A model generated the notes under the pieces. It was not told the origin of the DNA. It made no database searches and saw only the letters and a program-made list of their open reading frames with translations. From assembly GCF_900106015.1 (NCBI RefSeq), contig NZ_LT629797.1, forward strand, positions 4,836,001-4,900,000: DNA of 64,000 nt, written 5' to 3'. The DNA is from Pseudomonas sihuiensis (GTDB taxonomy: Bacteria > Pseudomonadota > Gammaproteobacteria > Pseudomonadales > Pseudomonadaceae). The position numbers and the translations under genes were made by a program. Below are positions 36,914-45,425 of this stretch, in pieces (within the stretch, counting starts at the first letter, position 1; every line of letters begins with the position of its first letter).

Positions 36914-38083
36914 ATGGACCTGAATCAGTACCGCATGAACTGGAACTACCCGACCTCGATGCGTGTGGGCGTTGGCCGCATTGCCGAGCTGGCCGAGGCC
37001 TGCCGCCTGCTCGGCATGCACGCGCCACTGTTGTGTACCGACCCAGGCCTGGCGGCGTTGCCGATGATCGACGCGGCGCTGCGCCAGTGCCGCGACGCCG
37101 GGCTGAAGGCAGGGCTGTTCTCGGCGATCAAGGGCAACCCTACCGGCGCCAACGTGATGGACGGTGTGGCCGCGTTCAAGGCCGGCGGTCACGATGGGGT
37201 GATCGCCTTCGGCGGCGGCTCGGCGCTGGATGCCGGCAAGGCCATCGCCCTGATGGTAGGCCAGGATCGGCCGCTGTGGGATTTCGAGGACATCGGCGAC
37301 AACGCCAGTCGCGTCAACGTCGCCGGCATGGCGCCGGTGGTGGCGGTGCCGACCACCGCCGGCACCGGCTCGGAAGTTGGCCGCGCCTCGGTGATCACCG
37401 ACGATACGGCGCATATCAAACGCATTATCTTCCATGCGCGTATGCTGCCTGCTCTGGTGATCCTCGACCCCGAGCTGACCGTCGGACTGCCGGCCAAGAT
37501 CACCGCCGCCACCGGCATGGACGCCCTGTCGCACAGCCTGGAGGCGTTCTGCTCGCCGCTGTTTCATCCCATGGCCGAGGGTATCGCCCTGGAAGGCATG
37601 CGCCTGGTGCAGCAGTACCTGCCGCGTGCGGTCAGTCAGGGCACGGATGTCGAGGCACGCCTGCAGATGCTGGTGGCCTCTAGCATGGGCGCTACCGCCT
37701 TCCAGCGTGGCCTCGGTGCGATGCACGCGCTGGCCCATCCGCTGGGGGCGCTGTACGACGCCCATCACGGCCTGCTCAACGCGGTGCTGATGCCTTACGT
37801 GTTGGTGGCCAATCGCGCTGCCATTGAGCCGCAGATGGAGAAGATGGCGCGCTACCTGGCGCTGCCGGGCGGCGGCTTCGATGCGGTGCTGGAGTGGGTG
37901 CTGGCGCTACGCAGCGAGGTGGGCATCGCCCACAGCCTGGGCGAAATCGGCATCGACGATGCACGCATCGAGCAGGTCGGCCGCATGGCCGAAGTCGATC
38001 CCTCGGCGGGCACCAACCCCATCGCCTTCAGCGCCGCGCAGTACAGCGCGTTGTTCGAGAAAGCGCTGCGCGGGGCCTTGTAG
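36914..38083 (+). CDS. Iron-containing alcohol dehydrogenase
   Basis: Oxidises an alcohol to the aldehyde with NAD(P). The 389 residues show the group III dehydrogenase layout: nucleotide site GGGSALDAGKAIALM (about residues 99-113), TTAGTGSEVGRASVI, and metal ligands in GMDALSHSLEAF, GLGAMHALAHPLGALYDAHHG. The stop codon TAG at 38081-38083 is the start of a GTAGCCCGGAT repeat. Together with the ligase and aldehyde dehydrogenase it makes a three-step set: attach glutamate, oxidise the alcohol, oxidise the aldehyde. No hydrolase that would remove the glutamyl group is present in this window. Confidence 0.93.
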   Translation: MDLNQYRMNWNYPTSMRVGVGRIAELAEACRLLGMHAPLLCTDPGLAALPMIDAALRQCRDAGLKAGLFSAIKGNPTGANVMDGVAAFKAGGHDGVIAFGGGSALDAGKAIALMVGQDRPLWDFEDIGDNASRVNVAGMAPVVAVPTTAGTGSEVGRASVITDDTAHIKRIIFHARMLPALVILDPELTVGLPAKITAATGMDALSHSLEAFCSPLFHPMAEGIALEGMRLVQQYLPRAVSQGTDVEARLQMLVASSMGATAFQRGLGAMHALAHPLGALYDAHHGLLNAVLMPYVLVANRAAIEPQMEKMARYLALPGGGFDAVLEWVLALRSEVGIAHSLGEIGIDDARIEQVGRMAEVDPSAGTNPIAFSAAQYSALFEKALRGAL

Positions 38084-38100
38084 CCCGGATGCAATCCGGG
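38080..38100. repeat. Half GTAGCCCGGAT repeat overlapping a stop codon
   Basis: GTAGCCCGGATGCAATCCGG is the left half of the palindrome seen at 35431. The TAG in it is the stop codon of the iron alcohol dehydrogenase. Confidence 0.7.
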
Positions 38101-38128
38101 AGTGGTTGGTCTGCTTTGCCGTAGATCT

Positions 38129-38184
38129 TGTAGGAGCCGGCTTGCCGGCGATCATTGCGAATCGCCCGCAAGCGGGCTCCTACA
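38129..38184. repeat. TGTAGGAGCCGGCTTGCC palindrome, copy 1
   Basis: Begins TGTAGGAGCCGGCTTGCCGG and ends CGGGCTCCTACA; the arms differ at a few positions (GGCTTGCCGGC against GCCCGCAAGCGGG). A cleaner copy is at 54015-54075. It lies between convergent genes. Confidence 0.7.
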
Positions 38185-38196
38185 GGTTATGCGGGC

Positions 38197-38730
38197 TTAT
38201 TCCCCAACCTGTTCTGCCTGCAAGGCTTTCAGCGCCGGCGCGGCATAGATGCCCACTTCCACCGCCAGTTCCATCACCCGCGGCAGGTCGCTGGCGTACA
38301 CCAGCACCGCCTGCAGTTCGTCGTCCAATGGTTCGCTGAAATCCACCAGTACGTAGCCGCCGGTTTCTGGCGACAGGGCCGAAAGCTGCACCTGAATGCG
38401 GTTGAGCGCCTTGAGCGGCTCGGTCTTGGCCAGTTGCTTGGCCTTGAGCACGAACTGCACCTGCGGGCCGAAGGACTCGGTGATGCGCTGGAACAGCTCT
38501 TCATAGCTGTCGGCCTGGAACAGCACGGTATCCGGCAGGCTGCCGACCACCACCCATTCGCCCAGCGGAATGGGGAATTCGTCGTCGTAGTTGACGTCCG
38601 GGTTGGCGGCGAGGAAGGCGGTCGGGTCGGCGTAAGCCTGGGTGGCCTCGTCGGCGATACGGGCGATCTCGTCCTCGGGCAGGCAGCCGGAGCTTATCTT
38701 GGCGATCAGTTCTTCCAGCTGGGCTTTCAT
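38197..38730 (-). CDS. Conserved hypothetical protein, 177 residues
   Basis: Soluble protein with no family I recognise. It begins MKAQLEELIAKISSGCLPED, is acidic, and has alternating helix and strand prediction by eye (EWVVVGSLPDTVLFQADSYE; YVLVDFSEPLDDELQAVLVYA). No signal peptide or membrane segment. The ATG at 38730 is used; the open frame extends to 38910, where the added sequence is Arg/Ala-rich and overlaps the next gene. It lies 56 bases after the membrane-protein gene and may be co-transcribed. Confidence 0.75.
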   Translation of the reverse strand: MKAQLEELIAKISSGCLPEDEIARIADEATQAYADPTAFLAANPDVNYDDEFPIPLGEWVVVGSLPDTVLFQADSYEELFQRITESFGPQVQFVLKAKQLAKTEPLKALNRIQVQLSALSPETGGYVLVDFSEPLDDELQAVLVYASDLPRVMELAVEVGIYAAPALKALQAEQVGE

Positions 38731-38786
38731 CGAGGCATTCCTGTTCGGGGGGCAAAGGCGCGCAGGATAAGTCAAAGCGCGCTGCG

Positions 38787-39269
38787 CTAGAAGTAGGCCA
38801 GCAGGCGGCCCAGGCTCATCACCAGCAGCCAGATCAGAAGCGACAGCGCCGCCTGCAGCCGACCTAACAGTGGTGCGTGCGTATCCCAGTCGCCCAGCCG
38901 AGCACTCCATAGCTGGCGAAACAGCAGGGCGTTGCCAATACCCATGGCAATCAGCAGCAGCTTGAGTTGTAGCAGTCCATCGGCGCTCAGAGGTCCCGCG
39001 TCGGCGGCGAACAGGCAGAAACCGCTGCCAAGCAGCAACACAAGACCGAACACTGCCAGTGGCGTCAGCGCCCGCGACACGGCAGGCAGGGAGAAAGTAC
39101 GGCCGGCGCCTAGCAAACGCGCATCGAGTAGCAGCATGGGCCCAAGCAGCAACACCAGGCCAAGCAGATGCAGCAGGTTGAGCGCCGGGTAGAGCAGTGC
39201 CGAGCTGCGCATCTGCTCGCCCAGTGCCGTGGCTTCGAGCCAGGCGGCCCAGGCGATCAGACTGTCCAT
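38787..39269 (-). CDS. Small four-helix membrane protein (DUF6644-like)
   Basis: Inner membrane protein of 160 residues with four clear hydrophobic helices (about 24-48, 65-88, 98-118 and 137-157). An early patch LLYPALNLLHLLGLVLLLGPMLLLD has a histidine that could bind heme, as in some cytochrome b561-like small proteins, but this is only a suggestion. Its start codon directly follows the stop codon of the DUF6152-type gene upstream with no spacing, so the two form an operon. Confidence 0.75.
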   Translation of the reverse strand: MDSLIAWAAWLEATALGEQMRSSALLYPALNLLHLLGLVLLLGPMLLLDARLLGAGRTFSLPAVSRALTPLAVFGLVLLLGSGFCLFAADAGPLSADGLLQLKLLLIAMGIGNALLFRQLWSARLGDWDTHAPLLGRLQAALSLLIWLLVMSLGRLLAYF

Positions 39270-39626
39270 CTAGCGCAGTTCGATGGTGCGCCCGTCGACG
39301 ATGATGCGTTCGGCGCGGATCTCCGCGGTGCCGTCCTTGCGCGGGTAGCCGACTATGGTCACGGTCTTGCCCGCCGTCAGGTCGGATTCCGGCAGGCCAC
39401 GCGCCTGCAGGCGGCTGATCGGGGCGAGGATCACCTGCCAGGTGCGCCCGTCGTGCTCGATGCTCACGTCAGCGTGCGGGTTGCGGTAGTTGACGGTCTG
39501 TAGCGGCACTTCCAGGGTCAGGAGCTGATCGGCGTCGTAGGAGCTCCAGCCATGGTGAGCCTGGGCGAGGGCAGCGGTCAGCAGCAGGCCAAGTGTGGTG
39601 GTGAGGAGCAGCAGTTTCTTCAGCAT
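39270..39626 (-). CDS. Exported DUF6152-like protein
   Basis: Small periplasmic protein of 118 residues. Signal peptide: MLKKLLLLTTTLGLLLTAALAQA, followed at once by HHGWSSYDAD, the motif I associate with DUF6152. The rest is predicted beta-rich (ADVSIEHDGRTWQVILAP, GKTVTIVGYPRKDGTAEIRAERI), like a small OB-type fold. The ATG at 39626 is chosen because it opens the signal peptide. It lies directly before the four-helix membrane protein, a pairing I recall from other genomes. No role is known to me. Confidence 0.8.
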   Translation of the reverse strand: MLKKLLLLTTTLGLLLTAALAQAHHGWSSYDADQLLTLEVPLQTVNYRNPHADVSIEHDGRTWQVILAPISRLQARGLPESDLTAGKTVTIVGYPRKDGTAEIRAERIIVDGRTIELR

Positions 39627-39720
39627 GGCGATCACCCGGTGGACTGATGGAACACCGGGTAAACCTAGACCCTGTAACCGATGCTGCGACGTACGGGCAG
39701 CATTTGGAAACAGAATCGGC

Positions 39721-40986
39721 TCAGCCGTAGCGCTTCTTTGCTTCGATGGCCAGACCACTGCCGATGCTGCCAAAGGTATTGCCTTCTACACTGCGCGCGT
39801 TGGGCAGCATGGCGGCCACGCTCTGACGCAGCGCCGGCACGCCACTGGAGCCGCCGGTGAAGAACAGTGTGTCGACCTGATCGGCGCTGACTCCGGCATC
39901 GGCGAGCAATTGTGTGAGGCTGGCGCGGATGCGCTCGAGCAGCGGCTCGATGGCGTTCTCGAACAGCGGCCGGGTCAGCTCGGCGACCAGGCCCGGCTCG
40001 ACGCGCGACAGATCGATGGGCCGCGCGTCCTGTTCGCTCAGGGCGATCTTGCTCTCTTCCACCTGCATCGCCAGCCAATGCCCGGCGCGCTGTTCGATCA
40101 GGCCGAACAGGCGGTCGATGCCGGTGGCGTCGACAATGTCGTAGCGCATGTTCTGCAGGGCCAGCTGGGTTTTCTGCGCATACAGCGCGTTGATGGTGTG
40201 CCAGGTCGCCAGGTTGAGGTGATAGCTGGTGGGCATGAAGGCGTCGCTCTTCATCCGGCTGCCGTAGCCGAACAGCGGCATCACGCCGGCCAGCGACAGC
40301 TGCTTGTCGAAGTCGGTCCCGCCGATATGCACGCCGCCCGTGGCGAGGATGTCGTCCTGGCGCTCGGCCAAATGGTGGCGCTCAGGGGCCAGACGCACCA
40401 GAGAGAAGTCTGAGGTGCCGCCGCCGATATCGACGATCAGCACCAGCTCCTCGCGCTCCAGGTTCGACTCGTAGTCGAAGGCCGCGGCGATGGGCTCGTA
40501 CTGGAACGACACCTCCTTGAACCCGAGCTTGTGCGCCACGGCCACCAGGGTGTTCTGCGCCTCCAGGTCGGCGACCGGGTCGTCGTCGACGAAGAACACC
40601 GGGCGGCCCAGCACCACTTCCTCGAAGGCACGCCCGGCCTGGGCCTCGGCGCGCTTCTTCAGCTCGCCGATGAAGAAGCCAAGCAGGTCCTTGAATGGCA
40701 GGGCGCTGCCCAGCACCGTGGTTTCGCTTTTGAGCAGCTTAGAGCCCAGCAGGCTCTTGAGTGAGCGCATCAGGCGCCCCTCGTAGCCCTCCAGATACTC
40801 GTGCAGGGCCAGGCGGCCGTAGACCGGGCGGCGTTCCTCGGTGTTGAAGAAAATCACCGATGGCAGGGTGATCTTGCCGTCCTCCAGTGTCAGCAAACTG
40901 TCCTGGCCGGGGCGCAGCCAGCCGACGGTGGAATTGGAGGTGCCGAAGTCGATGCCGCAGGCGCGGGCAGGAGTGGAAAAGGACAT
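39721..40986 (-). CDS. Hsp70 family protein (YegD-like)
   Basis: Divergent Hsp70-type ATPase of 421 residues. It has the actin-fold ATPase motifs (GIDFGTSNSTVGW at the start, VLIVDIGGGTSDFSLVRL in the middle, LFFTGGSSGVPALRQSV near the end) but no substrate-binding domain like DnaK, so it is the short YegD type. The ATG at 40986 is used; the open frame runs to 41748 but overlaps the next gene. It has no DnaJ or GrpE partner nearby. Its exact client and role are unknown. Confidence 0.9.
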   Translation of the reverse strand: MSFSTPARACGIDFGTSNSTVGWLRPGQDSLLTLEDGKITLPSVIFFNTEERRPVYGRLALHEYLEGYEGRLMRSLKSLLGSKLLKSETTVLGSALPFKDLLGFFIGELKKRAEAQAGRAFEEVVLGRPVFFVDDDPVADLEAQNTLVAVAHKLGFKEVSFQYEPIAAAFDYESNLEREELVLIVDIGGGTSDFSLVRLAPERHHLAERQDDILATGGVHIGGTDFDKQLSLAGVMPLFGYGSRMKSDAFMPTSYHLNLATWHTINALYAQKTQLALQNMRYDIVDATGIDRLFGLIEQRAGHWLAMQVEESKIALSEQDARPIDLSRVEPGLVAELTRPLFENAIEPLLERIRASLTQLLADAGVSADQVDTLFFTGGSSGVPALRQSVAAMLPNARSVEGNTFGSIGSGLAIEAKKRYG

Positions 40987-41048
40987 GGAACGCAGAGCCG
41001 CAAAAATGGCCGCGCATTCTATGTCAGTAGCGCGGCGACGGCGAGTCG

Positions 41049-42023
41049 TCAGGACGGCAGGTTGCCGCTCTGCTGCTTGCTCTTCCACTGGCTCCACTCG
41101 AAGCCCAGCACTACCAGTAGCGACAGGGCGAAGGGCAGCAGCAGGTAGAACACGCGAAACACGATCAGCGCGGCCAGCACGTCGGCGGCGGGAATTTCTG
41201 GCAGGGCCGCCAGGAAGGTCACTTCCAGCACACCCAGGCCACCTGGTGCGTGGGACAGCAGCGCCAGCGAAAAGGAGGCGAGGAATACGCCGAGCACGAT
41301 CAGATAGCCGGGGTGATTGTCGGCTGGCAGGGCGAAATAGATGATCGCCGCCGCACAGAGCAATTCCAGCGGGCCAGCTAGCAACTGCCGACCGACGATG
41401 GGCAGGCGCGGATATTCCACGTGCAGCTTGCCCAGGGTCCAAGGCTTGAACTGGCGCCAGGAGCCCAGCACGTAGAGGCCGACCAGGCTCAGCAGCACAC
41501 TGCCGATGACCACCGAGACCAGCGGCGTGATGTTGGCGACCCGGTGGATCAGGTCGGGTTGGGCGATCAATACGCAGCCGCTGGCCAGCAGGGTGCCAAG
41601 GGCGAAGGTGAAGGAGCAGAAGACGATGAGGATGCCGATTTCCTGAGGCGTCAGGCCCTTGCTGCGATAGGCGCGATAGCGCACCACGGCACCGGAGAAC
41701 ACCGAGGCACCGATATTGTGGGCCAGGGCATAGGTGGTGAAGGAGCACAGGGTGATGAAACGCCAGGGAATCTGCTTGCCGAGGTGGGCGACGGCGATGC
41801 GGTCGTACCAGGCCAGTGCCCAGTAGGCACCGAGGGTGGCGGCGGCGGCGAGCAGCCAGTTCATGTGGGAGATCGCCTCGAGGCTGCCCTTGATCTGGTC
41901 GAGGGAAATGTTGCCCAACTCGCGGTAGAGCAGGAAGCCAGACAGCACCACGGCACTGAGCCCGATCAGCGTCCAGATCAGGTCGCTGCGCTTCAGTTTG
42001 GGTTTGGCTTCTACGACAGACAC
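41049..42023 (-). CDS. UPF0104/YbhN-type membrane protein (lysylphosphatidylglycerol synthase TM family)
   Basis: Polytopic inner membrane protein of 324 residues with about eight helices, like the flippase half of MprF but with no synthase domain. Landmarks: TTYALAHNIGASVFSGAVVRYRAY near residue 90 and LLSHAPGGLGVLEVTFLAALP near residue 250, both typical for the family. It starts at a GTG (VSVVEAKPKLKRSDL) after GAGCGAGGA; upstream residues in the frame do not match a membrane start. Probably moves or handles a lipid. It is 62 bases after the Hsp70-like gene's start, reading the same way. Confidence 0.8.
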   Translation of the reverse strand: MSVVEAKPKLKRSDLIWTLIGLSAVVLSGFLLYRELGNISLDQIKGSLEAISHMNWLLAAAATLGAYWALAWYDRIAVAHLGKQIPWRFITLCSFTTYALAHNIGASVFSGAVVRYRAYRSKGLTPQEIGILIVFCSFTFALGTLLASGCVLIAQPDLIHRVANITPLVSVVIGSVLLSLVGLYVLGSWRQFKPWTLGKLHVEYPRLPIVGRQLLAGPLELLCAAAIIYFALPADNHPGYLIVLGVFLASFSLALLSHAPGGLGVLEVTFLAALPEIPAADVLAALIVFRVFYLLLPFALSLLVVLGFEWSQWKSKQQSGNLPS

Positions 42024-42232
42024 CGCTATTCCTCGCTCACCAGGCCCGGGGTAGTGGGGCCGTATGCCTCTGACGAGGCGGCTGTTCACCGGCTTGCCGG
42101 CCGCTCGCAACGGCCGTTGGCGGATCGTGCCCGCGCGGCGCGCTGCGCAGTATCAGGGAGCCGCCGCCAGTACTCAACTGGCAAGCATGCAGACGCCCCT
42201 CAATAGTTGTGTCAGCGATTGTTCCGATATGT

Positions 42233-42670
42233 TCATATCCAGGCCAGGGTCAGCGCTGCCAGCACCGCGTAGCGGCCGGCTTTGGCCAGGGTGACGATGA
42301 GCAGGAATATCCACAGGCGTTCGCGCATCACACCAGCGACCAGCGTCAATGGGTCGCCGATCACCGGCATCCAGCTCAGTAGCAATGACCAGCGCCCGTA
42401 ACGGGCGTACCAGGCCTGCGCCTGCTGCAAGCGGGCCGGGTTGACCGGGAACCAGCGGCGCTCGCGATGGTGCTCGATGGAGCGGCCCAGCAGCCAGTTG
42501 ACCCAGGAGCCCAGCACATTGCCCAGGGTAGCTACCAGCAGCAAGGCCCAGAGCGGATGCTGGCCGGCCAGCAGGAGGGCGACCAGCACGGCTTCGGACT
42601 GCAGCGGCAGCAGCGTCGCCGCGCCGAAGGCAGAAAGAAACAGTGCCGGATAGGCGGACAGACTCAGCAT
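42233..42670 (-). CDS. YqaA family membrane protein
   Basis: Small inner membrane protein of the DedA-like/SNARE-associated group, 145 residues. Four or five hydrophobic segments (ALFLSAFGAATLLPLQSEAV; ALLLVATLGNVLGSWVNWLLG). Two landmarks of the family are seen: ATLGNVLGSWVNWLLGR and SWMPVIGDPLTLVAGVMR. DedA relatives act in lipid carrier recycling or membrane homeostasis; the role of YqaA itself is not established. Its stop is 209 bases from the previous gene; its start is 34 bases from the VC0807-type gene. Confidence 0.85.
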   Translation of the reverse strand: MLSLSAYPALFLSAFGAATLLPLQSEAVLVALLLAGQHPLWALLLVATLGNVLGSWVNWLLGRSIEHHRERRWFPVNPARLQQAQAWYARYGRWSLLLSWMPVIGDPLTLVAGVMRERLWIFLLIVTLAKAGRYAVLAALTLAWI

Positions 42671-42704
42671 GACAGGAGCGCGCCGGCCGCAGGGCCGGCG
42701 GGGG

Positions 42705-43433
42705 TCAGGACTGCGATTCCTGGCCGCTGTTGGCCATGATCTCTTCCAGGCTCAGGCCGGTCAGGCCGTGAATGGTCTTCCATAGGTAGTAGAAGATGGC
42801 CATCAGCATGATCATCGAGGGAATGGCGATCATCGGGTAGCTGAGCAGGGTCATGCGCCCCAGTTCATCATTGAAGGCCTCGGTGCCGGCCGGGCTGACC
42901 ACGATCCACTTGGCCAGCACGTAGTTCATGAACGAGGAGAAGAAGAAGGTGCCGCTGAGCCAGTAGGTCGCGCGCATCAGGCGCGTCTCGAAGTGCTCGA
43001 CGTGGCCGCCTTGCTCCAGGCGATCATGGATCTTGTCGATATTGAGCACCGTCTTGTTGAACAGCAGGGTGCGGATCAGCGGGTAGCGGGTGCGGGTGGA
43101 GACCAGCACGGCAATGCCGATCAGGCCGGGAATCAGTGCTTCCTTGACTGCCAGCCACTGAGTGTCGAGCTTGAGCAGGCCGATACCGCCGGTCAGCGCT
43201 ACGCTGATCAGGCCGAGCAGGGCGATGAAGTTGAATTTGCGATATTTGATCAGCTCGAACGCGCCCCAGCCCAGCGGGAACGCCAGGGCCAGGATCAGTG
43301 CGCCATCGGCGCCGAGGCGGTGCTCGCCGCTGAGCTTCATCAGGATGAACGAGGGAATCAGGATGCTGATGGCCAGGTCGATCAGCGGGCGGGGCTTGTG
43401 CGTCGGGGTACGGCTGTCAGTAGTGGCGGTCAT
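42705..43433 (-). CDS. VC0807 family membrane protein
   Basis: Inner membrane protein of 242 residues. About six hydrophobic segments: ISILIPSFILMKL, ILALAFPLGWGAFELI, FIALLGLISVALTGGIGLL, EALIPGLIGIAVLV, then two near the end (GTFFFSSFMNYVLAKWIVV; MIAIPSMIMLMAIFYYLW). An internal soluble loop has NKTVLNIDKIHDRLEQGG. I recall this as the VC0807 family with no defined function. It lies upstream of and close to the yqaA-like gene on the same strand, so co-transcription is likely. Confidence 0.75.
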   Translation of the reverse strand: MTATTDSRTPTHKPRPLIDLAISILIPSFILMKLSGEHRLGADGALILALAFPLGWGAFELIKYRKFNFIALLGLISVALTGGIGLLKLDTQWLAVKEALIPGLIGIAVLVSTRTRYPLIRTLLFNKTVLNIDKIHDRLEQGGHVEHFETRLMRATYWLSGTFFFSSFMNYVLAKWIVVSPAGTEAFNDELGRMTLLSYPMIAIPSMIMLMAIFYYLWKTIHGLTGLSLEEIMANSGQESQS

Positions 43434-43598
43434 GGTAGCTGGAGTCTGCGTAGGAAGGCCGATGATCGCCTGCCCGGCGCGCCAGGGCTAGCCCGACCGT
43501 CGGTTTTGAATGTGAAAAAGTATGAGTCGACAGCCATCCGACAGGAGAGAAGAGCTGGCTGGCGATGCTAAAGTGATGGCAAGGCCTGGGAGTCGAAC

Positions 43599-44522
43599 AT
43601 GCCAAGAATCATCCCTTTCATTTGCCTGTTGCTGGCTGCTGTTTTCCTGACGCCTGTGCCGGCCTGGGCGCGGGACTGCATCGGTATGGTGCCGGCCGGC
43701 ACATCGGCGTTCTGGAGCGAGCTGGAAGCCGGCGCGAGACGCACCGCTGACGATCTGCAATTGGAACTCTATACGCGCGGCCCGACCCAGGAGGGCAGCG
43801 TCGAGGTGCAATTGCAGCTGATAGATCGTGTGCTTGCACAGGGCTGCAAGGCGCTGATCATCGCCCCGGCTGGCGATGCCATCGATACCCGGATAGCGGC
43901 CTTGCGTGACGAAGGTATTCCCACCGTCTATGTCGACCGCGGCGTTGCGGGAGATGGCGCTTATGCGCTGGTGGCGACCGACAACTTCCTCGCAGGTCAG
44001 TTGGCCGGGCAACAACTGGCCGAGCGTCTCGGGCAGGGTGGCAGGGTCGGGGTGTTGCGTTTGCGTCCCGGGCTGCAATCGACCGAGGAGCGTGAGCGCG
44101 GCTTTCTGCTGGCGGCACAGGCGTCAGGGTTGCAGGTGGTATTCGATACCTACCTGGGTGATGACCGCCAGCGCATCGCCGAGGCCCTGAGCGAGCAGTT
44201 GCCCAGGCTCGACGGCCTGTTCAGCCCCAATGGCACCAGCAGCCGGGCGACACTGGCGGCTCTGCGCCAGTTGGGCAAGGCCGGTACGGTGGGCTTCGTC
44301 GGCTTCGACGGAGGCGAACTGCTGTTCGATGCCGTGAGACAAGGACAGATTCACGCCCTGTTGCTTCAGCAGCCGCAGGCCATGGGTGATCATGCGGTGC
44401 GCCTGGTGCATCGGGCCCTGAGTGGCGAACGCGCCATTTCACGCCTGCAACTGTTGCTCGAGCCACGGGTACTGACCGCCAGGGAATTGGCCGATATGAC
44501 CGCGCCGCAACAGCCTTGGTGA
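43599..44522 (+). CDS. Periplasmic sugar-binding-like protein (RbsB type), orphan
   Basis: Type I periplasmic binding protein of 307 residues with a signal peptide (about residues 1-24). The fold's features are clear: MVPAGTSAFWSELEAGARR at the start, LIIAPAGDAIDTRI, VYVDRGVAGDGAYALVATDN, GRVGVLRLRPGLQSTEERERGF and LDGLFSPNGTSSRATLAAL. There are no ATPase or permease genes near, so it is either a sensor partner or uses proteins encoded elsewhere. It is divergent from the VC0807-type gene. Confidence 0.85.
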   Translation: MPRIIPFICLLLAAVFLTPVPAWARDCIGMVPAGTSAFWSELEAGARRTADDLQLELYTRGPTQEGSVEVQLQLIDRVLAQGCKALIIAPAGDAIDTRIAALRDEGIPTVYVDRGVAGDGAYALVATDNFLAGQLAGQQLAERLGQGGRVGVLRLRPGLQSTEERERGFLLAAQASGLQVVFDTYLGDDRQRIAEALSEQLPRLDGLFSPNGTSSRATLAALRQLGKAGTVGFVGFDGGELLFDAVRQGQIHALLLQQPQAMGDHAVRLVHRALSGERAISRLQLLLEPRVLTARELADMTAPQQPW

Positions 44523-44601
44523 TGGGCAGAGCGCGGGTTTATGATCCTTGTCCTGGCCGCCCTGAATTCGCTGTAGGGCGCGCTCTAGACGGTGGCGTGC
44601 A

Positions 44602-45372
44602 ATGAACCTGAAGTACCTGCTCGCAGCTCTGTTGTTCTGCAGTTTTTGCGTCCACGTGACGGCTGCCGAGTTGCGGCTGTATACCGAAGACTATCGACCG
44701 TTCAGCTATCTCGAGAATGGCAAGCCGAGTGGCATGGCTGTGGCGGTGGTCGAAGAGTTGATCCGCCGTACCGGTGAGCAGGCGCGCATTGAACTGGTGC
44801 CCTGGACACGCGGCTACCACCAGGTTCGTCATCAGGCCGACACCGCGTTGTTTTCTACCGTGCGCACGGCGCAGCGCGAAGCCGAGTTTCAGTGGGTCGG
44901 GCCGATCGCGCGAGGCTATACGCGCTTCTACACGCACAAGGATGCCGGGCTGCGAGTCACCAGCCTGGACGACGTGCGCCAGCTCGGCACCCTTGCGGTG
45001 CCCAAGCAGTGGTACAGCTACGAACTGCTGCGTGAGCAGGAGCTGGATAACCTGTATGGCGTGCCGACGCCTCAGGACATGCTGCGCATGTTTCGCCATG
45101 GCCGGGTCAAGCTGCTGCTGGCCAACAACCTGACCCTCGACGGCATGCTTGCCGAACAGGGCATGCATGCCGGGCAGCTGCAGGCGCAGTTCGACCTGAT
45201 GCCCAATGACTCCTATATCGCCTTTTCCCTGCAGACGGATGCCGCTCGTGTCGCGCGATGGCAGCAGGCGCTGCAGCAGATGCGTCATGACGGTAGCCTG
45301 GAGCGGATCTATCGACACTGGTTTCCGACGGCCGATGAGCGGACGTTGGTCGATTTGCTGCGCCTCGAGTGA
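44602..45372 (+). CDS. Periplasmic solute-binding protein family 3, orphan copy A
   Basis: Exported protein of 256 residues of the SBP_bac_3 group. Signal peptide about 1-22 (MNLKYLLAALLFCSFCVHVTA); then LRLYTEDYRPFSYLENGKPSGMAV, the usual ligand-binding start, and FSTVRTAQREAEFQWVGPIA. Copy B follows after about 50 bases and has the same order of motifs, so the two are tandem duplicates. No transporter subunits are adjacent. Proteins of this type can be free-standing binding proteins or extracellular sensors; the role here is not known. Confidence 0.85.
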   Translation: MNLKYLLAALLFCSFCVHVTAAELRLYTEDYRPFSYLENGKPSGMAVAVVEELIRRTGEQARIELVPWTRGYHQVRHQADTALFSTVRTAQREAEFQWVGPIARGYTRFYTHKDAGLRVTSLDDVRQLGTLAVPKQWYSYELLREQELDNLYGVPTPQDMLRMFRHGRVKLLLANNLTLDGMLAEQGMHAGQLQAQFDLMPNDSYIAFSLQTDAARVARWQQALQQMRHDGSLERIYRHWFPTADERTLVDLLRLE

Positions 45373-45425
45373 AGCGGCTGCATGGCGCTCCACGTCTTGC
45401 TAGGCTGCAAGCGGGAGGGGCGGTG

